64,000 nt of DNA from Lentisphaerota bacterium (GTDB lineage: Bacteria > Verrucomicrobiota > Lentisphaeria > Victivallales > Victivallaceae): assembly GCA_015061615.1 (NCBI GenBank), contig SUWE01000004.1:1-64000 (forward strand), read 5' to 3'. The first letter of the stretch is position 1. Each line of letters begins with the position of its first letter. Position numbers and translations under genes: made by a program. The notes below the pieces were generated by a model. The model saw nothing but the letters and a program-made list of their open reading frames with translations, was not told the origin of the DNA and searched no databases. This document shows positions 50,479 through 59,332 of this stretch, piece by piece.

Positions 50479-51288
50479 ATGAAAAATCCCGGCGACATTC
50501 CACTGATGATACTCTGCGGCGGCAAAGGAACCCGTCTGCGTGATGTGACCGAACTGCTCCCCAAACCGATGGTCGCCATCGGAGAACAGCCCATTGTCTG
50601 GCATATCATGAAAAGTTATGCCGCATTCGGCGTGCGCCGTTTCATCCTCTGTCTGGGATACAAACGCGAAGCATTCGTCGATTACTTCATGAATTATCAT
50701 CTGCGCACTTCCGATGCGACCATCCGTCTCGGTCACACGCCGGAAATCACCTTTCACGGGGAATCCGACGAGGCGGACTGGGAAGTGACACTGGCTTATA
50801 CCGGTGAAGAATCCATGACCGGTTACCGCGTTTTCAAGGCGTCAAGATATCTCAAAGATGATGATGAAAACTTCTTCCTCACCTATGGTGACGGAGTAAG
50901 CGACGTCAATATCGACAAACTTTACAAAAGCCACCTGAAAAACAACAACACCGTTACCGTAACTGCCGTCCATCCCGAAGCGCGTTTCGGTCAGATGCTG
51001 CTTGACGGCGATCAGGTGAACAGTTTTGATGAAAAGCCGCCGCGCGGCGAAGGATATATCAACGGCGGATTCATGGTGATGAAAAAAGAGTTCGTTTCAG
51101 AATATCTTGCCGCTGATGAAAACCTCTTTCTGGAAAGGACTCCGCTCCGCGGAGCCGCCTCAGACGGGAAAATGGGTGTTTACCGCCACGAGGGATTTTG
51201 GCAGTGCATGGACAATCAGCGTGAATACATTCTGCTCAATGAGTTGTGGAACAAACGCAAAGCTCCGTGGACAAAATATTGGAAATAA
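50479..51288 (+). CDS. rfbF: Glucose-1-phosphate cytidylyltransferase
   Basis: About 269 residues from ATG 50479 (AAGGA 11 bases upstream). LCGGKGTRLRDVTELLPKPM at the N-terminus is the nucleotidyltransferase signature with RfbF spacing. YGDGVSDVNI (about 136) carries the metal Asp, and NGGFMVMKKE (about 195) follows. It makes CDP-glucose from CTP and glucose-1-phosphate, the first step toward CDP-3,6-dideoxyhexoses. The genes for the next two steps follow directly (gap six bases, then overlap). Confidence 0.93.
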   Translation: MKNPGDIPLMILCGGKGTRLRDVTELLPKPMVAIGEQPIVWHIMKSYAAFGVRRFILCLGYKREAFVDYFMNYHLRTSDATIRLGHTPEITFHGESDEADWEVTLAYTGEESMTGYRVFKASRYLKDDDENFFLTYGDGVSDVNIDKLYKSHLKNNNTVTVTAVHPEARFGQMLLDGDQVNSFDEKPPRGEGYINGGFMVMKKEFVSEYLAADENLFLERTPLRGAASDGKMGVYRHEGFWQCMDNQREYILLNELWNKRKAPWTKYWK

Positions 51289-51294
51289 TCAATC

Positions 51295-52383
51295 ATGTTC
51301 GATTCAATATACAAAGGCAGAAAAGTTCTGATCACCGGGCATACCGGATTCAAAGGTTCGTGGCTGGCGGCGTGGCTGAAAATGCTCGGCGCCGATGTGT
51401 GCGGTATCGCCCTTGAGCCGGAAACTGCTCCTGCCCACTGGAATTTGCTGGCTTTGGATGTAAAATCGGTCATCTGTGATATCCGCGACCGGGAAAAACT
51501 TCAAAAGATATTTGCGGAGTTTCAGCCGGAAACTGTCTTTCATCTGGCGGCGCAGCCGATCGTTCTGCGCTCATACGGGATACCGGTGGAAACTTTTGAA
51601 ATAAATGTGATGGGCACGGCAAATATCCTTGAGTGCTGCCGCAACACTCCGTCAGTACGGGCGATAGTCGCCGTGACCAGTGACAAATGCTATGAAAACA
51701 GGGAGCAGACAGCCGGCTACACCGAATCCGACCCGATGGGCGGTTACGACCCGTACAGCGCCTCAAAGGGATGCAGTGAACTGGTGATAAACTCCTGGCG
51801 CAGATCGTTTTTCAACATTGAAGATTACGGGAAAAAACACCATACGCTTCTGGCAAGCGGCAGAGCAGGCAATGTCATAGGCGGCGGGGACTGGGCGGCG
51901 AACCGGCTTATTCCTGATATCGTCAAAGCGGCGGCGGAAAAGAAAGCGGTACTTATCCGCAATCCGCGCTCGACCCGTCCGTGGCAGCATGTTCTTGAAC
52001 CTTTAAGCGGATATTTGCAGCTTGGTGCGGAACTGTTCAAGGGCAGCACCAACACGGCAGAGGCGTGGAACTTCGGTCCTGACAACAGCGGAATAATCGA
52101 CGTCGGTACCGCCGCAAAAAAAATGCAGGAGTATTGGGAGGATATCGAACTTGACTTCGGAACTCCACCAAAGCAGCCGCATGAAGCCGGATTGCTCCAC
52201 CTCAACTGCGAAAAAGCGGAAAAAAAGCTGCAATGGCACGGTGTGCTGAGCGCTGATGAAATGTTTGAATTTACCGCAACGTGGTACAAAGAATTTTATC
52301 TGAATAACAAAACAGTGAGCTTTGAACAGCTTGAAAAGTATCTGCATTTGGCAGAGGAACGGAATTTGAAATGGACGGAATAA
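51295..52383 (+). CDS. rfbG: CDP-glucose 4,6-dehydratase
   Basis: 362 residues. LITGHTGFKGSWLAAWLKML is the Rossmann motif typical of RfbG. TSDKCYENRE (about 130) and the YDPYSASKGCSE segment (catalytic YxxxK, about 155) match the extended SDR dehydratase family. It makes CDP-4-keto-6-deoxyglucose. The last 13 bases overlap the next gene, so the two are coupled. The ribosome site is weak. Confidence 0.93.
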   Translation: MFDSIYKGRKVLITGHTGFKGSWLAAWLKMLGADVCGIALEPETAPAHWNLLALDVKSVICDIRDREKLQKIFAEFQPETVFHLAAQPIVLRSYGIPVETFEINVMGTANILECCRNTPSVRAIVAVTSDKCYENREQTAGYTESDPMGGYDPYSASKGCSELVINSWRRSFFNIEDYGKKHHTLLASGRAGNVIGGGDWAANRLIPDIVKAAAEKKAVLIRNPRSTRPWQHVLEPLSGYLQLGAELFKGSTNTAEAWNFGPDNSGIIDVGTAAKKMQEYWEDIELDFGTPPKQPHEAGLLHLNCEKAEKKLQWHGVLSADEMFEFTATWYKEFYLNNKTVSFEQLEKYLHLAEERNLKWTE

Positions 52384-53708
52384 AAGCAAAAAAACTCCAT
52401 GATGAAATCATAGCGAAGGTGGCGGAGTATTATGAGACAGTCCACGCTCCGGCGCAGAACGCTCCTTTCGTTGCCGGCAAAAGCCGTGTCAACTATGCCG
52501 GAAGAGTCTTCGACGCGGCGGAAATGACCAATCTGGCAGATGCGGCGCTGGAATTCTGGCTGACCAGCGGCAGATACACAAAAGAGTTTGAAAAAAAACT
52601 GGCGGAGCATCTGGGGGTGAAATATGCCCTTATGGTCAACTCCGGCAGTTCGGCAAATCTGCTGGCATTTTCAGCATTGACCTCGCCGCTTCTGGGAGAG
52701 AGAAGAATCAAAAGAGGCGATGAAGTGATAACGGTGGCGTGTGCGTTCCCGACGACAGTGGCTCCGGTAATACAGTATGGAGCGGTTCCCGTTTTTGTCG
52801 ATGTGGAGTCAAAAAGCGCCAATATCGACGTGAATGAGCTGGAAAAGGCACTTTCAGAAAAGAGCAAGGCGGTGATGATAGCGCACACGCTGGGCAATCC
52901 GTTCAATTTGAAGAAGGTGAAGGAGTTCTGCGATAAACAGGGATTGTTCCTGATCGAAGACAACTGCGACGCGCTGGGGTCGAAATTTGCAGGGAAGTAT
53001 ACCGGAACATGGGGAGATATAGGAACCTCAAGTTTCTATCCTCCGCACCATTTGACAATGGGAGAAGGGGGAGCGGTCTATACGAATGATCCGCTTTTGA
53101 AAAAGGCGATGCTTTCGATAAGGGACTGGGGCAGAGAGTGTTGGTGCGACTCCGGGGTGGACAACAGTTGCGGATGCAGATTCACCAGACAGTTCGGCAA
53201 ACTTCCCAAAGGGTACGACCACAAATATGTGTACAGCCACTTCGGATACAACTTGAAAGCGACTGATTTGCAGGCGGCAATAGGAGTGGCACAGCTGGAT
53301 AAACTGGAAGGCTTCACAGCGAAACGCAAGGCGAACTTTGCAAAATTGTACGATGGCTTGAAAGATTTGAAAGAACTGGAAATATTTGAAAAGTATCCGG
53401 AAAGTGATCCGGCGTGGTTCGGATTTCTGCTGACGGTGACGGAAGAAGCCGGATTTACGAGAAATGAATTGACGGAGTATCTGGAAAAGAATCAGATACA
53501 GACGCGCAACCTGTTTGCGGGCAATCTGTTGAAACATCCCTGTTTTGAGGGGTTGGAAGAAAATAAAGATTACCGTGTGATCGGCGGTTTACCGAACACG
53601 GAAAGGATAATGAATAACAGCTTCTGGGTGGGAGTCTACCCCGGAATGACGGAAGAAAAGCTCGACTACATGATTTCAAAAATCCGGGAGTTTTGCGAAA
53701 AAGCTTGA
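52371..53708 (+). CDS. rfbH: CDP-6-deoxyhexulose 3-dehydrase (RfbH/E1)
   Basis: 445 residues, the usual length. It belongs to the sugar aminotransferase fold but has His in place of the PLP lysine (SSFYPPHHLTMGEGG, about 220-234). It has four Cys for a [2Fe-2S] cluster around CWCDSG and SCGCRF (about 253-267), both features being diagnostic of RfbH/E1. With a reductase partner (E3) it removes the 3-hydroxyl of CDP-4-keto-6-deoxyglucose. No E3 gene is in the window. Confidence 0.95.
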   Translation: MDGIKAKKLHDEIIAKVAEYYETVHAPAQNAPFVAGKSRVNYAGRVFDAAEMTNLADAALEFWLTSGRYTKEFEKKLAEHLGVKYALMVNSGSSANLLAFSALTSPLLGERRIKRGDEVITVACAFPTTVAPVIQYGAVPVFVDVESKSANIDVNELEKALSEKSKAVMIAHTLGNPFNLKKVKEFCDKQGLFLIEDNCDALGSKFAGKYTGTWGDIGTSSFYPPHHLTMGEGGAVYTNDPLLKKAMLSIRDWGRECWCDSGVDNSCGCRFTRQFGKLPKGYDHKYVYSHFGYNLKATDLQAAIGVAQLDKLEGFTAKRKANFAKLYDGLKDLKELEIFEKYPESDPAWFGFLLTVTEEAGFTRNELTEYLEKNQIQTRNLFAGNLLKHPCFEGLEENKDYRVIGGLPNTERIMNNSFWVGVYPGMTEEKLDYMISKIREFCEKA

Positions 53709-53732
53709 AAAAAGTATTTGCAGTGCTATATT
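53705..53732 (+). promoter_or_regulatory. Promoter overlapping the rfbH stop codon
   Basis: TTGAAA (53705-53710), 16 bases, TATATT (53727-53732). The -35 box contains the rfbH stop codon. It would drive the A/T-rich neuB-like block starting at 53779. Confidence 0.7.
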
Positions 53733-53778
53733 ACCCATGAATAAAGATAATTTTCCGTAAAAAAGGAAGTGGAATAAA

Positions 53779-55305
53779 ATGAAAAACAACTGTTTCGATC
53801 GACTGGTCATTCTGGAAATGGCAAACAATCACATGGGTGATGTTGAACATGGTATCAAACTGATACGCGCATTGAGAGATGCAGTTGCGGGAAAAAACTT
53901 CCGCTGCGCTGTAAAATTCCAATACCGCGATCTTGATACGCTCATCCATCCTGACTTCAAAAATCGCATGGATATAAAATATATCAAACGCTTTTCCGAA
54001 ACACGTCTTTCCGAAGAACAGTTTCTCACGCTGAAAAAAGAGGTGGAAAATTGCGGATTTATCCCGTTGTGTACCCCGTTTGATGAAAATTCAGTGGATA
54101 TGGTAGTCAAACACGGTTACAGCATGATAAAAATCGCCAGCTGTTCTTTCAATGACTGGCCGCTTCTGGAAAAAATAGCAGCGGCAGGCAAACCTGTTAT
54201 TGCCTCCACGGCAGGTGCGGCGCTTGAGGATATAGACAATGTGGTTTCATTCTTTGAACATCGCAACATTCCGCTGTGTCTGATGCACTGCGTAGGTTCT
54301 TATCCCACCCCTGATGCGGATTTGGAAATGAATCAAATCGATTTTTTCCGTCAGCGTTATCCTGAAATTTCAATCGGTTTTTCAACTCATGAAAACCCGG
54401 CAAACTTCGCGCCTGTAATGATTGCTGTTGCCAAAGGTGCAGAAATCATTGAAAGACACACTGGCTTGGCAACGGAAAAGTATGCGATCAACGGTTACTC
54501 TTCCACACCTGAACAGATCGCACAGTGGCTTGATGCGGCAGAAATGGCGTATACCATGTGCGGAAAAACTGGCATACGCCGTGATATTTCAGCAAAAGAA
54601 CACTCTGACTTGCGAGGTTTACAACGCGGAGCATTTGCCAAAGAACCTATCAGAAAAGGAGAGAAAATATCACCTGACAAACTCTTTTTTGCAATGCCCA
54701 ATGGCGAAGGGCAATTTATTGCCAATGATTGTTCCAAATACCGTACTCTTACCGCAGCGGCAGATATTGCTGCTAATGAAGCGGTCACAAAAGATAATGC
54801 TTTTATGACCGACAACCGTTCCAAAGTACGGGAAATAATCGGTGATCTCTGTAAACTTATAAAGGATTCAGGAATCCAGCTTCAGGATAAACTTGATCTT
54901 GAACTTTCGCACCACTACGGTCTGGATAAATTTTATGAAGTAGGTTGCTCAATAATCACTTGCGTAAATCGCGAATATTGCAAAAAGATTCTGCTTCAAC
55001 TCCCGGGACAATACAATCCAGTGCATACTCACCACAAAAAAGAAGAAACATTCCATGTGCTTTACGGGACTTTGGAAATAACTCTTGGCGGCGAGAAAAA
55101 AGTATATCAGGCAGGTGATATAGTAGTTGTTGAACGCGGAGTTCCCCATGACTTCGGCACACCGACAGGAGCAGTTATGGAAGAAATTTCCACCACGCAC
55201 TACAAAAGCGACTCATTCTATGATGACAAAAATATCGCCGAAACAGCACTGCGGAAGACATATATGACCTTCTACCGCAGCTGGCTTCAGGGAGAAATAA
55301 AATAA
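53779..55305 (+). CDS. NeuB-like sialic-acid-type synthase fused to a cupin domain
   Basis: 508 residues. Residues 1-270 follow the NeuB barrel: LEMANNHMGD, CAVKFQ, CTPFDENSVD, KIASCSFND, GFSTHE and IERH. Residues about 275-345 resemble the SAF/antifreeze-like domain (LRGLQRGAFAKEPIRKGE). Residues about 405-490 are an added cupin with HTHHKKE and GDIVVVERGVPHDFG metal motifs. NeuB enzymes condense phosphoenolpyruvate with an amino sugar to make nonulosonic acids. The substrate here is uncertain. Its stop overlaps the next start in TAATG. Confidence 0.85.
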   Translation: MKNNCFDRLVILEMANNHMGDVEHGIKLIRALRDAVAGKNFRCAVKFQYRDLDTLIHPDFKNRMDIKYIKRFSETRLSEEQFLTLKKEVENCGFIPLCTPFDENSVDMVVKHGYSMIKIASCSFNDWPLLEKIAAAGKPVIASTAGAALEDIDNVVSFFEHRNIPLCLMHCVGSYPTPDADLEMNQIDFFRQRYPEISIGFSTHENPANFAPVMIAVAKGAEIIERHTGLATEKYAINGYSSTPEQIAQWLDAAEMAYTMCGKTGIRRDISAKEHSDLRGLQRGAFAKEPIRKGEKISPDKLFFAMPNGEGQFIANDCSKYRTLTAAADIAANEAVTKDNAFMTDNRSKVREIIGDLCKLIKDSGIQLQDKLDLELSHHYGLDKFYEVGCSIITCVNREYCKKILLQLPGQYNPVHTHHKKEETFHVLYGTLEITLGGEKKVYQAGDIVVVERGVPHDFGTPTGAVMEEISTTHYKSDSFYDDKNIAETALRKTYMTFYRSWLQGEIK

Positions 55306-57095
55306 TGCTGGAAAAAGTTTCTGATTATATTTTCCGTTACCTGTATGAAAACGCGGGTGTAAAGGAGTGTTTTATGCTCCCGGGCGGCGGCTGTATGCAC
55401 CTTGTGGATTCTCTTGGAAAAAGTGCCATCCGTTACATACCGATGTTGCATGAACAGGCGTGTGCCATTGCTGCGGATGCAGCAGGGCAGTACACTGAAA
55501 ATCTCGGTGTAGCATTGGTTACGGCGGGACCCGGTTCCACAAATGCGATCACTGGCATAGCAGGCTCATGGATCGACTCTACACCTGTACTGATTCTTTC
55601 AGGTCAGGCGAAGCATACTGAACTGATGGAAAAACGCGGTATGCGGCAAATGGGTATTCAGGAAGTGGATACGGTTGAAATAGTTAAACCGCTGACCAAA
55701 TATGCAACATGTATAAAAGATGCCGCCAATGTGCGTTATGAAGTTGAAAAAGCCGTGTATATGGCGTGTAACGGCAGAAAAGGTCCGGTATGGCTGGATA
55801 TTCCAGTTGATATACAGGGGGCATTGATCGACCCTGAAACGCAGCAGGGTTTTACTCCGCCCGAAATTGAGGATGATTCAGCCAAGTACCGTCAGGCGGC
55901 GGAATTTATTCTTGAAGAAATTGCAAAATCCACCCGCCCGGCGATATATGCAGGCAACGGAATAAGGGCGGCAAAGCATGTTAAAGAGTTTTTACAGTTT
56001 GCAGAAAAATACGGCATACCTGTTCTGACCAGTTGGAAAGCAGCAGATTTCATAAAAGAGGACCATCCGCTGTATGCAGGCAGACCGGGTATAATCGCTT
56101 CACGCGGAGCAAACATCATTCAGCAGACAGCTGATTTCCTGCTGATTCTGGGAACCCGTCTCGACCTTTGCCAGACAGGATTCAATCATCCGGGATTTGC
56201 TCCGAAAGCTCGTAAGGTGATGGTGGATATAGAGTTGCCGGAAATCGACAAACTGGAAATGGAGTTTGTTGGAAAATTCGCTCTTGATGCAGGCAAATTA
56301 CTGGATACGCTTCTGTCGCTTCCAGTAAAAACTGAAGCGGTAAAATTTGCCCGCTGGGTGGAATTCGCCAAGGAATTGCAAAAACGTTATCCGATAATCA
56401 CCCCTGAAATGAAAGATGAAAGTGCAGAACTTATCAATCTGTACAACTTTGTCGATGAATTATCAGATGTACTGAAAGATGATGATCTGCTTATTCCCGG
56501 CAGTTCCGGAGCATGTGCAGAATTTGTCATGCAGGCAATAAAGATAAAATCTGATGCGAGGACTTTCAATACACCCGGATTGGGTTCAATGGGCTTTGGT
56601 CTGCCCGCTGTGATTGGCGGTGCGGTAGTCTCTGGCAAACGCACGATCGGCATTATCGGTGACGGGGGGCTTCAGCACAATATTCAGGAGCTGCAAACGC
56701 TGAAAAATCTCAATTTGCCGATAAAATTTTTCGTATTGAACAATGGCGGTTACGGTTCTATTGTCAATATGCAGAAGGCAAGATTTGATTCACATTTTGT
56801 GGCGAGCAATGCCCAAAGCGGTCTTCATCTGCCTGATTTGAGCAAACTTATTCCCGCCTACGGTTTGGAATACCGCAAACTGGAATCATCAAAAGATTTG
56901 AAAAAATCTATTGAAACTCTGCTTGATCTGCCAGATACAGTAGTTATTGAAGTGATGACAGATCTTGCGGTACCTTGCGGACCGCGGCTTTCCTCAAAGA
57001 TGATGCCCGATGGTTCAATGGTCTCACTGCCGATGGAAAATCTGGCACCATTCCTTGCGGAAGAAGAGTTGAATGAATTATTGAACTGGAAATAA
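55305..57095 (+). CDS. Thiamine-diphosphate enzyme, acetolactate-synthase/YerE-like
   Basis: 596 residues with the three-domain layout of acetolactate synthases. MLHEQACAIAADAAGQY (about 46-62) has the catalytic Glu, VTAGPGSTNAITG follows, the central FAD-like domain lies at about 200-330, and GDGGLQHNIQEL then LNNGGYGS (about 455-490) bind ThDP and Mg. In a CDP-deoxysugar locus this resembles YerE, which adds a two-carbon unit from pyruvate to a 4-keto sugar. That role is an inference from context; another carboligase activity is possible. It overlaps the previous gene by one base. Confidence 0.8.
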   Translation: MLEKVSDYIFRYLYENAGVKECFMLPGGGCMHLVDSLGKSAIRYIPMLHEQACAIAADAAGQYTENLGVALVTAGPGSTNAITGIAGSWIDSTPVLILSGQAKHTELMEKRGMRQMGIQEVDTVEIVKPLTKYATCIKDAANVRYEVEKAVYMACNGRKGPVWLDIPVDIQGALIDPETQQGFTPPEIEDDSAKYRQAAEFILEEIAKSTRPAIYAGNGIRAAKHVKEFLQFAEKYGIPVLTSWKAADFIKEDHPLYAGRPGIIASRGANIIQQTADFLLILGTRLDLCQTGFNHPGFAPKARKVMVDIELPEIDKLEMEFVGKFALDAGKLLDTLLSLPVKTEAVKFARWVEFAKELQKRYPIITPEMKDESAELINLYNFVDELSDVLKDDDLLIPGSSGACAEFVMQAIKIKSDARTFNTPGLGSMGFGLPAVIGGAVVSGKRTIGIIGDGGLQHNIQELQTLKNLNLPIKFFVLNNGGYGSIVNMQKARFDSHFVASNAQSGLHLPDLSKLIPAYGLEYRKLESSKDLKKSIETLLDLPDTVVIEVMTDLAVPCGPRLSSKMMPDGSMVSLPMENLAPFLAEEELNELLNWK

Positions 57096-57099
57096 ATTG

Positions 57100-58227
57100 A
57101 TGTTTAACTGCCGTATATGTAAAAATAAATTGCCGGAACAGGCGGAATTGATTTACCGTCACATGCCGTCATGTTCCCAGCATTTGCCGGAATTTCCGGA
57201 TAAAAGCGGCATTGATCTTGAAATCGTCACCTGTCCGTGGTGCGGAGTCGTTCAGTTGCTCAATACTCCGGTAAGTTACTATCGGGAAGTCATCAGAGCG
57301 GCGGCATATTCTCCGGAAATGGGGGAATTCCGCAAAAGACAGTTTGCCCGCTGGGTGGAAAAATACAACTTGCAAGGTAAAAAAATTTTTGAAGCCGGAT
57401 GCGGAAAAGGTGAGTATTTGCAGTTGATGCAAAATTCTGCTCCGGTCGATGTTTACGGGATCGAGTACGGCGAAAAATCTGTCGAATCAGCCTGTAAATG
57501 CGGTTTGAAAGTTGAAAAAATATTTTTTGATCATGGCAATGAGAGATTGAAAGATGCTCCGTTTGATGGCTTTTTTATTCTCAATTATTTGGAGCATATT
57601 CCAGATTTTTCCGGTTTTATGCGGGGAATTTATAACAATTTGAATCCCGGTGCGATTGGCTTGGTGGAAGTTCCGAATTTCGATTTGATGCTGAAAAAAG
57701 AGATGTTCAGCGAATTTACCATCGACCATCTTTACTATTTTACTGCCGATTCATTAAAACGGGCTTTGGAAATACACGGTTTCGATGTTCTGGATTGTAA
57801 AGTGATATGGCATGATTACATAATCAGCGCAGAAGTACGCAAAAGAGCTGTTCCTGATTTTTCAGGATTCAAAAATGCAGAAAACAAACTTTTTGCGCAG
57901 TTGAAGGATTTTCTTGGGAATGCCCCCCCTGAAGATTGCGCTGTCTGGGGCGCCGGTCATCAGGCATTTGCATTGCTTGCAGGCGCCGGATTAGGGGAGA
58001 AAATCAGTGCGATAATAGATTCAGCTCCTTTCAAACAGGGAAAGTATTCTCCTGCAAGTGCTGTTAAAATCGTTCCGCCTGAGATACTTGAAAACACTCT
58101 TATCAAACGGATCATCATTATGACAGGGTCTTACTCTGATGAAATCGCCCGGTCAATAAATAAAAACCACCCCGGCAAATTCAAAGTTGCCATCGTTAGA
58201 GAAAATAATTTGGAAACAATTAAATAA
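57100..58227 (+). CDS. Sugar C-methyltransferase-like, SAM-dependent protein
   Basis: About 375 residues from ATG 57100, five bases after the previous stop (a TTG three bases earlier is in frame). An N-terminal zinc-ribbon-like CRIC...CPWC (4-50), a SAM-binding EAGCGKGEYL (about 92), LNYLEHIPDF (about 160) and a C-terminal domain with VWGAGHQAFALLAGAG (about 285). This three-part layout is typical of NDP-sugar C-methyltransferases (TylCIII/NovU-like). The N-terminal Cys pattern is not the full canonical four-Cys set in tight form. It probably methylates a keto-sugar made by the neighbours. Confidence 0.75.
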   Translation: MFNCRICKNKLPEQAELIYRHMPSCSQHLPEFPDKSGIDLEIVTCPWCGVVQLLNTPVSYYREVIRAAAYSPEMGEFRKRQFARWVEKYNLQGKKIFEAGCGKGEYLQLMQNSAPVDVYGIEYGEKSVESACKCGLKVEKIFFDHGNERLKDAPFDGFFILNYLEHIPDFSGFMRGIYNNLNPGAIGLVEVPNFDLMLKKEMFSEFTIDHLYYFTADSLKRALEIHGFDVLDCKVIWHDYIISAEVRKRAVPDFSGFKNAENKLFAQLKDFLGNAPPEDCAVWGAGHQAFALLAGAGLGEKISAIIDSAPFKQGKYSPASAVKIVPPEILENTLIKRIIIMTGSYSDEIARSINKNHPGKFKVAIVRENNLETIK

Positions 58228-58245
58228 AAAACAAATGAGGTTAAT

Positions 58246-59313
58246 ATGAGCGAAGAAAAAAGAGCATTGACAGCCGCAGAAACCCAAAAACGCAACCAGC
58301 TTCAGAAAGAAAAGCCATATGTTTATGAAAAGATCATGAAATATGCCGATAAGGTGAAGCGTGGCGAAAGTATTGCGATTTTGCAGTTTCAGTATGATTA
58401 CACCTGCAATTTCCGTTGCGACCACTGTTCGGTAAAACGTTTTCAGGGTAAAAAAAGCGGTCGTTACTTCACCATTCCCGATGTCAGGGAACTTTCAAGA
58501 CAGGCTGATGAACTCGGTCTTGCCCATCTGGTCATCACTGGCGGTGAACCGCTGGTGTTCCCCGACCTTGATCAGATCATTGAAGCAGTTGATCCGCAAA
58601 AATTCTATATTACCAGTGATACAAACGGCTGGTTGCTCGATGATAAAAAAGCAAAGCATCTCAAATCCATCGGGTTGGACAAAATTCAGCTTTCTCTGGA
58701 TAGTTTGAATGCCGAAGAACATGATTCTTTCCGTCATGCACCGGGTTCACATGCGCGGGCTCTGCGGGCGATCGACGCGGCTAAAAATGCTGGATTGAAT
58801 ATTATTCTTTCAACGGTAGTCACCCATGACAGGGTCCGTTCTGATGAATTTATCGAATATCTGGAATTTGCAAAATCAAAAGATGTTCCGGTGTTCGTAA
58901 CATACGCAAAACCGGTAGGTTCATGGGAAGGCAACTTCGATGTTCTCGTCAACCGTGATGATATGAAGTACATGGAAGAACTCGGCAAAACATACAATGT
59001 CTTTACCCATTTGACGCCCTCTTACGGCTTGGATTTGGGCTGTATCGCCGTCAAACGCATGATTTCCATCACCAAATACGGCGACATTATGCCGTGTCCG
59101 TACATTCATGTATCTCTGGGCAACTTCTTTAAAGAACCGCTCAAAGATATTATTGAACGCGGCTTGAATATCAAGTGTTTCGGCAAAAAGGTCGATACCT
59201 GTCTGATTGCGGAAAGTTTGCCATTCATCAAGAAGTACATTGTACCGACCTATTCAAAAGAGCTGCCGGTTCCGTGTGATGAAATTTTTTCCGATGCGGA
59301 CAAAATAAAATAA
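58246..59313 (+). CDS. Radical SAM protein in the polysaccharide locus
   Basis: 355 residues. CNFRCDHC (about 63) is a CX3CX2C [4Fe-4S] motif, followed by ITGGEPLVF (about 98) and IQLSLDS (about 147). The C-terminus has further Cys residues (CIAVKRM, MPCPY, DTCLIA, PVPCDE) consistent with an auxiliary-cluster SPASM or twitch region. GAGG eight bases upstream sets the start. The reaction cannot be named. Its place among sugar genes suggests modification of a sugar or an attached group, such as deoxygenation or epimerisation. Confidence 0.85.
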   Translation: MSEEKRALTAAETQKRNQLQKEKPYVYEKIMKYADKVKRGESIAILQFQYDYTCNFRCDHCSVKRFQGKKSGRYFTIPDVRELSRQADELGLAHLVITGGEPLVFPDLDQIIEAVDPQKFYITSDTNGWLLDDKKAKHLKSIGLDKIQLSLDSLNAEEHDSFRHAPGSHARALRAIDAAKNAGLNIILSTVVTHDRVRSDEFIEYLEFAKSKDVPVFVTYAKPVGSWEGNFDVLVNRDDMKYMEELGKTYNVFTHLTPSYGLDLGCIAVKRMISITKYGDIMPCPYIHVSLGNFFKEPLKDIIERGLNIKCFGKKVDTCLIAESLPFIKKYIVPTYSKELPVPCDEIFSDADKIK

Positions 59314-59332
59314 TATTTCCGGTATCAAAAAT

